DNA of 64,000 nucleotides from Cervus elaphus. Lineage: Eukaryota; Chordata; Mammalia; Artiodactyla; Cervidae. The notes beneath the pieces were generated by a model. It was not told the DNA's origin. It was given only the letters and a program-made list of their open reading frames with translations, and made no database searches. Each line of letters begins with the position of its first letter. Positions within the stretch are counted from its first letter, which is position 1. Positions 12,631 to 24,575 of the stretch are shown here, one piece after another. The stretch spans positions 248,001 to 312,000 of the forward strand of contig NW_025316725.1 of the NCBI RefSeq assembly GCF_910594005.1. The letters are read 5' to 3'. The translations under genes and the position numbers were made by a program.

Positions 12631-13950
12631 TTGGTCCACGGAACTCTTTCGTGTGGCTACAGTGACCTCAGGATCCCTCTAGCCTTGAAACAGTGTTCTT
12701 GGGTTTTCTCTGGAGTGCCATCAAGGAAATCAAGGCTCCTTTCATGTGTGATGTGCAACACGGAATTACTCTGCACGCAGTGCAGGGGAATCGGGCCTCA
12801 TCTCGCGGCGAGGGGGGAAGTCTCATGGTTTTTCTCGAGTTGCGGCGGGGAACCTGGGGTATATTCTCGAGTTACGACGGGGATGGCCCTTCCACACACG
12901 TGTTTGTTCAGCGACGTCAGGACTCCTGCCTAGTTGCGAGGGACAACTCGGGATTCTCCTCGAGGCTTGGCAGGGCAATTGGGACGCCTCTCCAGCTGAG
13001 GCGGGAGGACCAAGGGTCCCTTTCCCACGTGCCACAGGAATCCTGGGACTCCTATCAAGTTTCACGAGGAGTCAGGCATCGTCTCCTTTGCAGGCCCTGA
13101 TCTCCACGTACTTCTGGAGTTTTCAAAAGAGTGTGAGGCCTCCGGTCGCGATGAGGTGGGGAACTAGGTCTTTCTCTGTGGTCTCCACAGGGGATTCAGA
13201 CATCCTTTCTTCTTGGGAGATGCAAGACGAGCCTGCATTCAAGTCACTGCAGGGATGTCCGGCCTGATTTCGAGTCAGGGCATCGCAGTGTCCATTCCAC
13301 TTGAGGCCGCAAACTCAGGGTCCCCTCTCACATACCTAGAGCTGAGAGAAGCCTCCTCTTGAGGTGCTTGTGGTAAGGTGGTATTCCTCTGGAGTCGAAG
13401 CCAGGGACTAACCTATCATCTCGAGTTGATTTTTGGTCGACGCAACTCTTTCGTGTTGCTACAGTGACCTCAGGATCCCTCTAGCCTTGAAACAGTGTTC
13501 TTGGGGTTTCTCTGGAGTGCCATCAAGGAAATCAAGGCTCCTTTCATGTGTGATGTTCAACACGGAATTGCTCTGCACGCAGTGCAGGGGATTTGGGCCT
13601 CATCTCGCGGCGAGGGGGAAGTCTCATGGTTTTTCTCGAGTTTCGGCGGGAACCTGGGGTATATTCTCGAGTTACGACGGGGGGATGGCCCTTCCACACA
13701 CGTGTTTGTTCAGCGACGGCAGGACTCCTGCCTAGTTGCGAGTGACAACTCGGGATTCTCCTCGAGGCTTGGCAGGGCAATTGGGACGCCTCTCCAGCTG
13801 AGGCGGGAGACCAAGGGTCCCTTTCCACGTGCCACAGGAATCCTGGAACTCCTATCAAGTTTCACGAGGTGTCAGACATCGTCTCCTTTGGAGGCACTGA
13901 TCTCCGCGTACCTCTGCAGTTTTCAAAGGATGTGAGGCTCCGGGTCGCGA
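12460..13950 (+). other. Cluster of single-base indels confined to copy 1
   Basis: Compared with copy 2 and with the array consensus, copy 1 loses a T near 12468. It gains G near 12815, G near 12849, G near 13007, C near 13025, G near 13131, C near 13324 and GG near 13681. Near 13938-13952 it reads GAGGCTCCGGGTCGCGATGG where the partner reads GAGGCCTCCGGTCGCGATG. Most are homopolymer extensions. Substitutions are not correspondingly raised (I saw one, GTTCAGCGACG against GTTCATCGACG). The rest of the 9.5-kb copy has almost no such changes. The pattern is what a locally poor consensus would leave and is unlikely to be biological. Confidence 0.7.
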
Positions 13951-14804
13951 TGGAGGTGGGGAACTAGGTCTTTCTCTGTGGTCTGCACAGGGGATTCAGA
14001 CATCCTTTCGTCTTGGGAGATGCAAGACGAGCCTGCATTCAAGTCACTGCAGGAATATCCAGCCTTATTTCGAGTCAGGGCATCGCGGTGTCCATTCCAC
14101 TTGAGGCCGCAAACTCAGGGTCCCTCTCACATACCTAGAGCTGAGAGAAGCCTCCTCTTGATGTGCTTATGGTAAGGTGATATTCCTCTGGAGTCGAAGC
14201 CAGGGACTAACCTCTCATCTCGAGTTGATTTTTGGTCCACGGAGCTCTTTAGTGTTGTTGCAGTGACCTCAGGATCCCTCTAGACTTAAAACAGTGTTCT
14301 TGGGGTTTCTCTGGAGTGTCATCAAGGAAATCAATGCTCCTTTCATGTGTGATGTGCAACACGGAATTGCTGTGCACGCAGTGCAGGGGAATCGGGCCTC
14401 ATCTCGCGGCGAGGGGGAAGTCTCATGGTTTTTCTCGAGTTGCGGCGGGAACCTGGGGTATATTCTCGAGTTACGACGGGGTTGGCGCTTCCACACACGT
14501 GTTTGTTCAGCGACGTCAGGACTCCTGCCTAGTTGCGAGGGACAACTCGGGAATCTCCTCGAGGCTTGGCAGGGCAATTGGGACGCCTCTCCAGCTGAGG
14601 CGGGAGACCAAGGGTCCCTTTCCACGTGCCACAGGAATCCTGGGACTCCTATCAAGTTTCACGAGGAGTCAGGCATCGTCTCCTTTGGAGGCACTGATCT
14701 CCGCATACCTCTGGAGTTTTCAAAGGATGTGAGGCCTCCGGTCGCGATGAGGTGGGGAACTAGGTCTTTCTCTGTGGTCTCCACAGGGGATTCAGACATC
14801 CTTT

Positions 14805-14825
14805 CGTCTTGGGAGATGCAAGACG
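14805..14825 (+). repeat. Conserved 7-bp dyad, one per monomer (representative)
   Basis: CGTCTTG, a 7-base spacer GGAGATG and CAAGACG form a perfect inverted repeat. The same dyad occurs at the equivalent place, about 130 bases after the GCATCGTCTCC motif, in most monomers. Some carry a one-base change in the left arm (CATCTTG or CTTCTTG). The Q class has CAAGACG changed to AAAGACG. It may only be a chance palindrome of the ancestral subrepeats, but it is the site of an unusual insertion at 61732-61752. Confidence 0.7.
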
Positions 14826-16618
14826 AGCCTGCATTCAAGTCACTGCAGGGATATCCGGCCTTATTTCGAGTCAGGGCATCGCGGTGTCCATTCCACTTGA
14901 GGCCGCAAACTCAGGGTCCCTCTCTCATACCTAGAGCTGAGAGAAGCCTCCTCTTGAGGTGCTTGTGGTAAGGTGGTATTCCTCTGGAGTCGAAGCCAGG
15001 GACTAACCTTTCATCTCGAGTTGATTTTTGGTCCACGGAGCTCTTTTGTGTTGCTACAGGGACCTCAGGATCCCTCTAGCCTTGAAACAGTGTTCTTGGG
15101 GTTTCTCTGGAGTGCCATCAAGGAAATCAAGGCTCCTTTCATGTGTGATGTGCAACACGGAATTGCTCTGCACACAGTGCAGGGGAATCGGTCCTCATCT
15201 CGCGGCAAGGGGGAAGTCTCATGGTTTTTCTCGAGTTGCGGCGGGAACCTGGGGTATATTCTCGAGTTACGACGGGGATGGCCCTTCCACCCACGTGTTA
15301 GTTCAGCGACGTCAGGACTTCTGCCTAGTTGCGAGGGACAACTCGGGATTCTCCTCGAGGCTTGGCAGGGCAATTGGGACCCCTCTCCAGCTGAGGTGGG
15401 AGACCAAGGTTCCCTTTCCACGTGCCACAGGAATCCTGGGACTCCTATCCAGTTTCACGAGGAGTCAGGCATCGTCTCCTTTGGAGTCACTGATCTCCGC
15501 GTACCTCTGGAGTTTTCAAAGGATGTGAGGCCTCCGGTAGCGATGAGGTGGGGAACTAGGTCTTTCTCTGTGATCTCCAGAGGGTATTCAGACATCCTTT
15601 CATCTTGGGAGATGCAAGACGAGCCGGCATTCAAGTCACTGCAGGGATATCCGGCCTTATTTCGAGTCACGGCATCGCGGTGTCCATTCCACTTGAGGCC
15701 GCAAACTCAGGGTCCCTCTCACATACCTAGAGCTGAGAGAAGCCTCCTCTTGAGGTGCTTGTAGTTAGGTGGTATTCCTCTGGAGTCGAAGCCAGGAACT
15801 AACCTCTCATCTCGGGTTGATTTTTGGTCCACGGAGCTCTTCCGTGTTGCTACAGTGACCTCAGGATCCCTCTAGGCTTGAAACAGTGTTCTTGGGTTTT
15901 TTATGGAGTGCCATCAAGGAAATCAAGGCTACTTTCATGTGTGATGTGCAACACGGAATTGCTCTGCACGCAGTGTAGGGGAATCGGGCCTGATCTCGCG
16001 GCGATGGGGAAGACTCCTGGTTTTTCTGGAGTTGCGGCGGGAACCTGGGGTGTATTCTCGAGTTAAGACGGTGATGGCACTTCCACCCACGTGTGTGTTC
16101 AGCGACGGCCAGACTCCTGCCTAGTTGCAAGGGACAACTCGGGATTCTCCTCGAGGCTTGGCAGGGCAATTGGGACGCCTCTCCAGCTGAGGCGGGAGAC
16201 CAAGGGTCCCTTTCCACGTGCCACAGGAATCCTGGGACTCCTATCAAGTTTCAGAGGAGTCAGGCATCGTCTCCTTTGGAGGCACTGATCTCCACGTACC
16301 TCTGGAGTTTTCAAAGGATGTGAAGCCTCCGGTCACGATGAGGTGGGGAACTAGGTCTTTCTCTGTGGTATCCCCAGGGGATTCAGACATCCTTTCGTCT
16401 TGGGAGATGCAAGACGAGCCTGCATTCAAGTCACTGCAGGGATATCCGGCCTTATTTCGAGTCAGGGCATCGCGGTGTCCATTCCACTTGAGGCCGCAAA
16501 CTCAGGGTCCCTCTCACATACCTAGAGCTGAGAGAAGCCTCCTCTTGAGGTGCTTGTGGTAAGGTGGTATTCCTCTGGAGTCGAAGCCAGGGACTAACCT
16601 CTCATCTCGAGTTGATTT

Positions 16619-17413
16619 TTGGTCCACGGAGCTCTTTCGTGTTGCTACAGTGACCTCAGGATCCCTCTAGCCTGGAAAAAGTGTTCTTGAGGTTTCTCTG
16701 GATTGCCATGAAGGAAATCAAGGCTCCTTTCATGTGTGATGTGCAACACGGAATTGCTCTGCACGCAGTGCAGGGGAATCGGGCCTCATCTCGCGGCTAG
16801 GGGGAAGTCTCTTTGTTTTTCTCGAGTTGCGGCGGGAACCTGGGGTATATTCTCCAGTTACGACGGGGATGGCCCTTCCACACACGTGTTTGTTCAGCGA
16901 CATCAGGACTCCTGCCTAGTTGCGAGGGACAACTCTGGATTCTCCTCGAGGCTTGGCAGGGCAATTGGGACGCCTCTCCAGCTGAGGCGGGAGACCAAGG
17001 TCCCTTTCGATGTGCCACAGGAATCCTGGGTCTCGTATCAACTTTCACGAGGAGTCAGGCATCGTCTCCTTTGGAGGCACAGATCTCCGCGTACCTCTGG
17101 AGTTTTCAAAGGATGTGAGGCCTCCGGTCGCGATGAGGTGGGGAACTAGGTCTTTCTCTGTGGTCTCCACAGGGGATTCAGACATCCTTTCGTCTTGGGA
17201 AATTCAAGACGAGCCTGCATTCAAGTCACTGCAGGGATATCCTGCCTTATTTCCAGTCATGGCTTCGCGGTTTCCATTCCACTTGAGGCCGCAAACTCAG
17301 GGTCCCTCTCACATACCTAGAGCTGAGAGAAGCCTCCTCTTGAGGTGCTTGTGGTAAGGTGTTATTCTTCTGGAGTCGAAGCCAGGGACTAACCTCTCAT
17401 CTCGAGTTGATTT
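16619..17413 (+). repeat. Hybrid monomer at the duplication joint
   Basis: The 5' part is an L-class monomer (CTGGAAAAAGTG, GGATTGCCATGAAGG, CGGCTAGGGGG), identical in type to 26167. The 3' part is the monomer type of 7070 (CAACTCTGG, AAGGTCCCTTTCGATG, CTCGTATCAACTTTC, GGAAATTCAAGACG, GGCTTCGCGGTTTCC). The switch lies between 16927 and 16935, where both parents share the same 9 bases. The unit keeps normal length and phase, as expected of an in-register unequal crossover between two monomers 12 units apart. Confidence 0.88.
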
Positions 17414-20400
17414 TTGGTCCACGGAGCTCTTTCGTGTTGCTACAGTGAACTCAGGATCCCTCTAGCCTTGAAACAGTGTTCTTGGGGTTTCTCTGGAGTG
17501 CCATCAAGGAAATCAAGGCTCCTTTCATGTGTGATGTGCAACACGGAATTGCTCTGCATGCAGTGCAGGGGAATCTGGCCTCATCTCGCGGCGAGGGGGA
17601 AGTCTCATGGTTTTTCTCGAGTTGCGGCGGGAACCTGGGGTATATTCTCGAGTTACGACGGGGAAGGCCCTTCCACACACGTGCTTGTTCAGCGACGTCA
17701 GGACTCCTGCCTAGTAGCGAGGGACAACTCGGGATTCTCCTCGAGGCTTGGCAGGGCAATTGGGACGCCTCTCCAGCTGAGGCGGGAGACCAAGGGTCCC
17801 TTTCCACGTGCCACAGGAATTCTGGGACTACTATCAAGTTTCACGAGGAGTCAGGCATCGTGTCCTTTGGATGCACTGATCTCCGCGTACCTCTGGAGTT
17901 TTCAAAGGATGTGATGACTACGGTCCCGATGAGGTGGGGAACTAGGTCTTTCTCTGTGGTCTGCACAGGGGATTCAGACATCCTTTCGTCTTGGGAAATG
18001 CAAGACGAGCCTGCATTCAAGTCACTACAGGCATATCCGGCCTTATTTCGAGTCAGGCCATCGTGGTGTCCATTCCAGTTGAGGCCGCAAACTCAGGGTC
18101 CCTCTCAGATACCTAAAGCTGATGGAAGCCTCCTCTTGAGGTGCTTGTGGTAAGGTGGTATTCCTCTGGAGTCGAAGCCAGGGACTAACCTCTCATCTCG
18201 AGTTGATTTTTGGTCCCCGGAGCTCTTTCGTGTTGGTACAGTGACCTCAGGATCCCTCTAGCCTTGAAACAGTGTTCTTGGGGTTTCTCTGGAGTGCCAT
18301 CAAGGAAATCAAGGCTCCTTTCATGTGTGATATGCAGCACGGAATTGCTCTGCACGCAGTGCAGGGGAATCGGGCCTCATTTCGCGGCGAGGGGGAAGTC
18401 TCATGGTTTTTCTCGAGTTGCGGCGGGAACCTGGGGTATATTCTCGAATTACGACGGGGATGGCCCTTCCACACACGTGTTTGTTCAGCGACGTCAGGAC
18501 TCCTGCCTAGTTGCGAGGGACAACTCGGGATTCTCCTCGAGGCTTGGCAGGGCAATTGGGACGCCTCTCCAGCTGAGGTGGGAGACCAAGTGTCCCTTTC
18601 CACGTGCCAATGTAATCCTGGGACTCCTATTAAGTTTCACGAGGAGTCAGGCATCGTCTCCTTTGAAGGCACTTATCTCCGTGTACCTCTGGAGTTTTCA
18701 AAGGATGTGAGGCCTCCGGTCGCGATGAGGTGGGGAACTAGGTCTTTCTCTGTGGTCTCCACAGGGGATTCAGACATCCTTTCGTCTTGAGAGATGCAAG
18801 ACGAGCCTGCATTCAAGTCACTGCAGGGATATCCGGCCTTATTTCGAGTCAGGGCATCGCGGTGTCCATTCCACTTGAGGCCGCAAACTCAGGGTCCCTC
18901 TCACATACCTAGAGCTGAGAGAAGCCTCCTCTTGAGGTGCTTGTGGTAAGGTGGTATTCCTCTGGATCGAAGCCAGGGACCAACCTCTCCTCTCGAATTG
19001 ATTTTTGGTCCACGGAGCTCTTTCGTGTTGCTACAGTGACCTCAGGATCCCTCTAGCCTTGAAACAGTGTTCTTTGGGTTTCTCTGGAGTGCCATCAAGG
19101 AAATCAAGGCTCCTTTCATGTGTGATGTGCAGCACGGAATTGCTCTGCACGCAGTGCAGGGGAATCGGGCCTCATCTCTTGGCGAGGGGGAAGTCTCATG
19201 GTTTTTCTCGAGTTGCGGCGGGAACCTGGTGTATATTCTCAAGTTACGACGGGGATGGCCCTTCCACACACGTGTTTGTTCAGCGACGTCAGGACTCCTG
19301 CCTAGTTGCGAGGGACAACTCGGGATTCTCCTCGAGGCTTGGCAGGGCAATTGGGACGCCTCTCCAGCTGAGCCGGGAGACCAAGTGTCCCTTTCCACGT
19401 GCCACAGGAATCCTGGGACTCCTATCAATTTTCACGAGGAGTCAGGCATCGTCTCCTTTGGAGGCACTGATCTTCGTGTACCTCTGGAGATTTCAAAGGA
19501 TGTGAGGCCTCCGGTCGCGATGAGGTGGGGAACTAGGTCTTTCTCTGTGATCTCCACAGGGGATTCAGACATCCTTTCATCTTGGGAGACGCAAGACGAG
19601 CCTGCATTCTAATCACTGTAGGTATACCCGGCCTGATTTCGAGTCAGGGCATCGCGGTGTCCATTCCACTTGAGGCCGCAATCTCAGGGTCCCTCTCACA
19701 TACCTAGAGCTGAGAGAAGCCTCCTCTTGAGGTGCTTGTGGTAAGGTGGTATTCCTCTGGAGTGGAAGCCAGGGACTAACCTCTCATCTCGCGTTGATTC
19801 TTGGTCCACGGAGCTCTTTCATGTTGTTAGAGTTACCTCAGGATCCCTCTAGCCTAGAAACAGTGTTCTTGGGGTTTCTCTGGAGTGCCATTAAAGAAAT
19901 CAACGCTCCTTTCATGTGTGATGTGCAACACGGAATTGGTCTGCACGCAGTGCGGGGGAATCGGTCCTCATCTCCCGCCGAGGGGGAAGTCTCATGGTTT
20001 TTCTCGAGTTGCGGCGGGAACCTGGGGTATATTCCCGAGTTACGACGGGGATGGCCCTTCCACCCACGTGTTAGTTCACCCACGTCAGGACTCCTGCCTA
20101 GTTGCGATGGACAACTCGGGATTCTCCTCGAGGCTTGGCAGGGCAATTGGGACGCCTCTCCAACTGAGGCGGGAGACAAAGGTCCCTTTCGATGTGCCAC
20201 AGGAATCCTGGGACTCCTATCAACTTTCACGAGGAGTCAGGCATCGTCTCCTTTGGAGGCACAGATCTCCGCGTACCTCTGGAGTTTTCAAACGATGTGA
20301 GGCCTCCGGTCGCGATGAGGTGGGGAACTAGGTCTTTCTCTGTGGTCTCCACAGGGGATTCAGACATCCTTTCGTCTTGGGAAATTCAAGACGAGCCTGC

Positions 20401-20595
20401 ATTCAAGTCACTGCAGGGATATCCTGCCTTATTTCCAGTCATGGCTTCGCGGTTTCCATTCCACTTGAGGCCGCAAACTCAGGGTCCCTCTCACATACCT
20501 AGAGCTGAGAGAAGCCTCCTCTTGAGGTGCTTGTGGTAAGGTGTTATTCTTCTGGAGTCGAAGCCAGGGACTAACCTCTCATCTCGAGTTGATTT

Positions 20596-22187
20596 TTGGT
20601 CCACGGAGCTCTTTCGTGTTGCTACAGTGACCTCAGGATCCCTCTAGCCTTGAAACAGTGTTCTTGGGGTTTCTCTGGAGTGCCATCAAGGAAATCAAGG
20701 CTCCTTTCCTGTGTGATGTGCAACACGGCATTGCTGTGCACGCAGTGCAGGAGAATCGGGCCTCATCTCGCAGCGAGGGGGAAGTCTCATGGTTTTTCTC
20801 GAGTTGTGGCGGGAACCTGGGGTATATTCTCGAGTTACGACGGGGATGGCCCTTCCACACACGTGTTTGTTCAGCGACGTCAGGACCCCTGCCTAGTTGC
20901 GAGGGACAACTCGGGATCCTCCTCGAGGCTTGGCAGGGCAATTGGGACGACTCTCCAGCGGAGGCGGGAGACCAAGGGTCCCTTTCCACGTGCCACAGGA
21001 ATCCTGGGACTCCTATCAAGTTTCAGGAGGAGGCAGGTATCAGCTCCTTTGGAGGCACTGATCTTCGCGTCCCTCTGGATTTTTCATAGGATGTGAGGCC
21101 TCCGATCGCGATGAGGTGGGGAACTAGGTCTTTCTCTGTGGTCTCCACAGGGGATTCAGACATCCTTTCGTCTTGGGAGATGCAAGACGAGCCGGCATTC
21201 ACGTCACTGCAGGCATATCCGGCCTTATTTCGAGTCAGGGCATCGCGGTGTCCATTCCAATTGAGGTCGCAAACTCAGGGTCCCTCTCACATACCTAGAG
21301 CTGAGAGAAGCCTCCTCTTGAGGTGCTTGTGGTAAGGTGGTATTCTTCTGGATTCAAAGCAAGGGACTAACCTCTCATCTCGAGTTGATTTTTGGTCCAC
21401 GGAGCTCTTTCGTGTTGCTACAGTGAACTCAGGATCCCTCTAGCCTTGAAACAGTGTTCTTGGGTTTTCTCTGGAGTGCCATCAAGAAAATCAAGGCTCC
21501 TTTCATGTGTGATGTGCAACACGGCATTGCTCTGCACGCAGTGCAGGGAAATCGGGCCTCAGCTCCCGGCGAGGGGGAACTCTCATGGTTTTTCTCGAGT
21601 TGCGGCGGGAACCTGGGGTATATTCTCGAGTTACGACGGGGATTGCCCTTCCACACACGTGTTTGTTCAGCGACGTCAGGACTCCTGCCTAGTTGCGAGG
21701 GACAACTCGGGATTCTCCTCGAGGCTTGGCAGGGCAATTGGGATGCCTCTCCACCTGAGGCGGGAGACCAAGTGTTCCTTTCCACGTGCCACAGGAATCC
21801 TGGGACTCCTATCAAGTTTCACGAGGAGTCAGGCATCATCTCCTTTGGAGGCACTGATCTCCGCGTACCTCGGGAGTTTTCAAAGGATTTGAGGCCTCCG
21901 GTCGCGATGAGGTGGTGAACTAGGTCTTTCTCTGTCGTCTCCACAGGGGATTCAGACATCCTTTCGTCTTGGGAGATGCAAGACGAGCCTGCATTCAAGT
22001 CACTGCAGGGATATCCGGCCTTATTTCGAGTCAGGGCATCGCACTGTCCATTCCACTGGAGGCCGCAAACTCACGGTCCCTCTCACATACCTCGAGCTGA
22101 GAGAAGCCTCCTCTTGAGGTGCTTGTGGTAAGGTGGTATTCCTCTGGAGTCGAAGCCAGGGACTAACCTCTCATCTCGAGTTGATTT
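20596..22187 (+). repeat. Subfamily A pair embedded in subfamily B DNA, copy 2
   Basis: This is the counterpart of 11047-12630 in the second 12-mer copy. It is full length: the first monomer has the intact GTTCTTGGGGTTTCTCTGG and the second has CCTTATTTCGAGTC. Both keep GAGGTCGCAAACTC and GAGGTGGTGAAC, variants absent from the related pair at 4682-6273, so these changes arose after the 8-monomer transfer but before the 12-monomer duplication. Confidence 0.75.
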
Positions 22188-22218
22188 TTGGTCCACGGAA
22201 CTCTTTCGTGTGGCTACA

Positions 22219-23014
22219 GTGACCTCAGGATCCCTCTAGCCTTGAAACAGTGTTCTTGGGTTTTCTCTGGAGTGCCATCAAGGAAATCAAGGCTCCTTTC
22301 ATGTGTGATGTGCAACACGGAATTACTCTGCACGCAGTGCAGGGGAATCGGGCCTCATCTCGCGGCGAGGGGGAAGTCTCATGGTTTTTCTCGAGTTGCG
22401 GCGGGAACCTGGGGTATATTCTCGAGTTACGACGGGGATGGCCCTTCCACACACGTGTTTGTTCATCGACGTCAGGACTCCTGCCTAGTTGCGAGGGACA
22501 ACTCGGGATTCTCCTCGAGGCTTGGCAGGGCAATTGGGACGCCTCTCCAGCTGAGGCGGGAGACCAAGGGTCCCTTTCCACGTGCCACAGGAATCCTGGG
22601 ACTCCTATCAAGTTTCACGAGGAGTCAGGCATCGTCTCCTTTGCAGGCCCTGATCTCCACGTACTTCTGGAGTTTTCAAAAGATGTGAGGCCTCCGGTCG
22701 CGATGAGGTGGGGAACTAGGTCTTTCTCTGTGGTCTCCACAGGGGATTCAGACATCCTTTCTTCTTGGGAGATGCAAGACGAGCCTGCATTCAAGTCACT
22801 GCAGGGATGTCCGGCCTGATTTCGAGTCAGGGCATCGCAGTGTCCATTCCACTTGAGGCCGCAAACTCAGGGTCCCTCTCACATACCTAGAGCTGAGAGA
22901 AGCCTCCTCTTGAGGTGCTTGTGGTAAGGTGGTATTCCTCTGGAGTCGAAGCCAGGGACTAACCTATCATCTCGAGTTGATTTTTGGTCGACGCAACTCT
23001 TTCGTGTTGCTACA
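22219..23014 (+). repeat. Reference monomer showing 25 x 31-bp subrepeats plus 21 bp
   Basis: Cutting this unit from GTGACCTCAGG in steps of 31 gives 25 segments and a final 21 bases ending GCTACA, total 796. Segments 5-14 align best: most have GGG or AGG at positions 8-10, a pyrimidine run such as ACTCCTCTCGAG at about 11-22 and a purine-rich end such as GTTGCGGCGG at about 23-31. Segments 15-25 keep a pyrimidine run but drift in phase by several bases. A 31-bp substructure is known for bovine, caprine and cervid satellite I, and is the main ground for the family call. The phase was counted by hand on one unit and on the general consensus. Confidence 0.8.
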
Positions 23015-24575
23015 GTGACCTCAGGATCCCTCTAGCCTTGAAACAGTGTTCTTGGGGTTTCTCTGGAGTGCCATCAAGGAAATCAAGGCTCCTTTCATGT
23101 GTGATGTTCAACACGGAATTGCTCTGCACGCAGTGCAGGGGATTTGGGCCTCATCTCGCGGCGAGGGGGAAGTCTCATGGTTTTTCTCGAGTTTCGGCGG
23201 GAACCTGGGGTATATTCTCGAGTTACGACGGGGATGGCCCTTCCACACACGTGTTTGTTCAGCGACGGCAGGACTCCTGCCTAGTTGCGAGTGACAACTC
23301 GGGATTCTCCTCGAGGCTTGGCAGGGCAATTGGGACGCCTCTCCAGCTGAGGCGGGAGACCAAGGGTCCCTTTCCACGTGCCACAGGAATCCTGGAACTC
23401 CTATCAAGTTTCACGAGGTGTCAGACATCGTCTCCTTTGGAGGCACTGATCTCCGCGTACCTCTGCAGTTTTCAAAGGATGTGAGGCCTCCGGTCGCGAT
23501 GAGGTGGGGAACTAGGTCTTTCTCTGTGGTCTGCACAGGGGATTCAGACATCCTTTCGTCTTGGGAGATGCAAGACGAGCCTGCATTCAAGTCACTGCAG
23601 GAATATCCAGCCTTATTTCGAGTCAGGGCATCGCGGTGTCCATTCCACTTGAGGCCGCAAACTCAGGGTCCCTCTCACATACCTAGAGCTGAGAGAAGCC
23701 TCCTCTTGATGTGCTTATGGTAAGGTGATATTCCTCTGGAGTCGAAGCCAGGGACTAACCTCTCATCTCGAGTTGATTTTTGGTCCACGGAGCTCTTTAG
23801 TGTTGTTGCAGTGACCTCAGGATCCCTCTAGACTTAAAACAGTGTTCTTGGGGTTTCTCTGGAGTGTCATCAAGGAAATCAATGCTCCTTTCATGTGTGA
23901 TGTGCAACACGGAATTGCTGTGCACGCAGTGCAGGGGAATCGGGCCTCATCTCGCGGCGAGGGGGAAGTCTCATGGTTTTTCTCGAGTTGCGGCGGGAAC
24001 CTGGGGTATATTCTCGAGTTACGACGGGGTTGGCGCTTCCACACACGTGTTTGTTCAGCGACGTCAGGACTCCTGCCTAGTTGCGAGGGACAACTCGGGA
24101 ATCTCCTCGAGGCTTGGCAGGGCAATTGGGACGCCTCTCCAGCTGAGGCGGGAGACCAAGGGTCCCTTTCCACGTGCCACAGGAATCCTGGGACTCCTAT
24201 CAAGTTTCACGAGGAGTCAGGCATCGTCTCCTTTGGAGGCACTGATCTCCGCATACCTCTGGAGTTTTCAAAGGATGTGAGGCCTCCGGTCGCGATGAGG
24301 TGGGGAACTAGGTCTTTCTCTGTGGTCTCCACAGGGGATTCAGACATCCTTTCGTCTTGGGAGATGCAAGACGAGCCTGCATTCAAGTCACTGCAGGGAT
24401 ATCCGGCCTTATTTCGAGTCAGGGCATCGCGGTGTCCATTCCACTTGAGGCCGCAAACTCAGGGTCCCTCTCTCATACCTAGAGCTGAGAGAAGCCTCCT
24501 CTTGAGGTGCTTGTGGTAAGGTGGTATTCCTCTGGAGTCGAAGCCAGGGACTAACCTTTCATCTCGAGTTGATTT

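Larger units (their letters stand above)
7378..16926 (+). repeat. 12-monomer tandem duplication, copy 1 (9549 bp)
   Basis: Copy 1 holds monomers starting at 7865, 8661, 9456, 10252, 11047, 11836, 12631, 13433, 14232, 15028, 15824 and 16619. Every one has a near-identical partner 9548-9557 bp downstream, including private variants such as GTGATGACTACGGTCCCG (8364 and 17913) and GAGGTGGTGAAC (12352 and 21908). The spacing wanders only because copy 1 carries indels: a 7-base deletion near 11117, a missing T near 12468, and several added bases between 12812 and 13950. Outside these positions I saw very few differences by eye. The two copies therefore separated recently, or have been homogenised. 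The left limit is set by TGTGATGG at 7373-7380, which is not repeated at the equivalent site 9549 bp later. Confidence 0.88.

Noticed and set aside
14973..15764. Longest open frame on the + strand (263 codons) and the recurrent 225-, 184- and 166-codon frames in most units
   Set aside because: They are overlapping frames in a stop-poor, CpG-rich tandem repeat. The same peptides recur in every unit with frameshifts and stops, many lack an ATG start, and the 796-bp period (remainder 1 on division by 3) means no frame can run on through successive units. No recognisable domain, signal peptide or Kozak/splice structure was seen.
16091..16323. Possible diverged or foreign insert in the T-class monomer
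   Set aside because: The high number of changes is spread over a unit of normal length and phase, and the class occurs three times. It is a diverged monomer.
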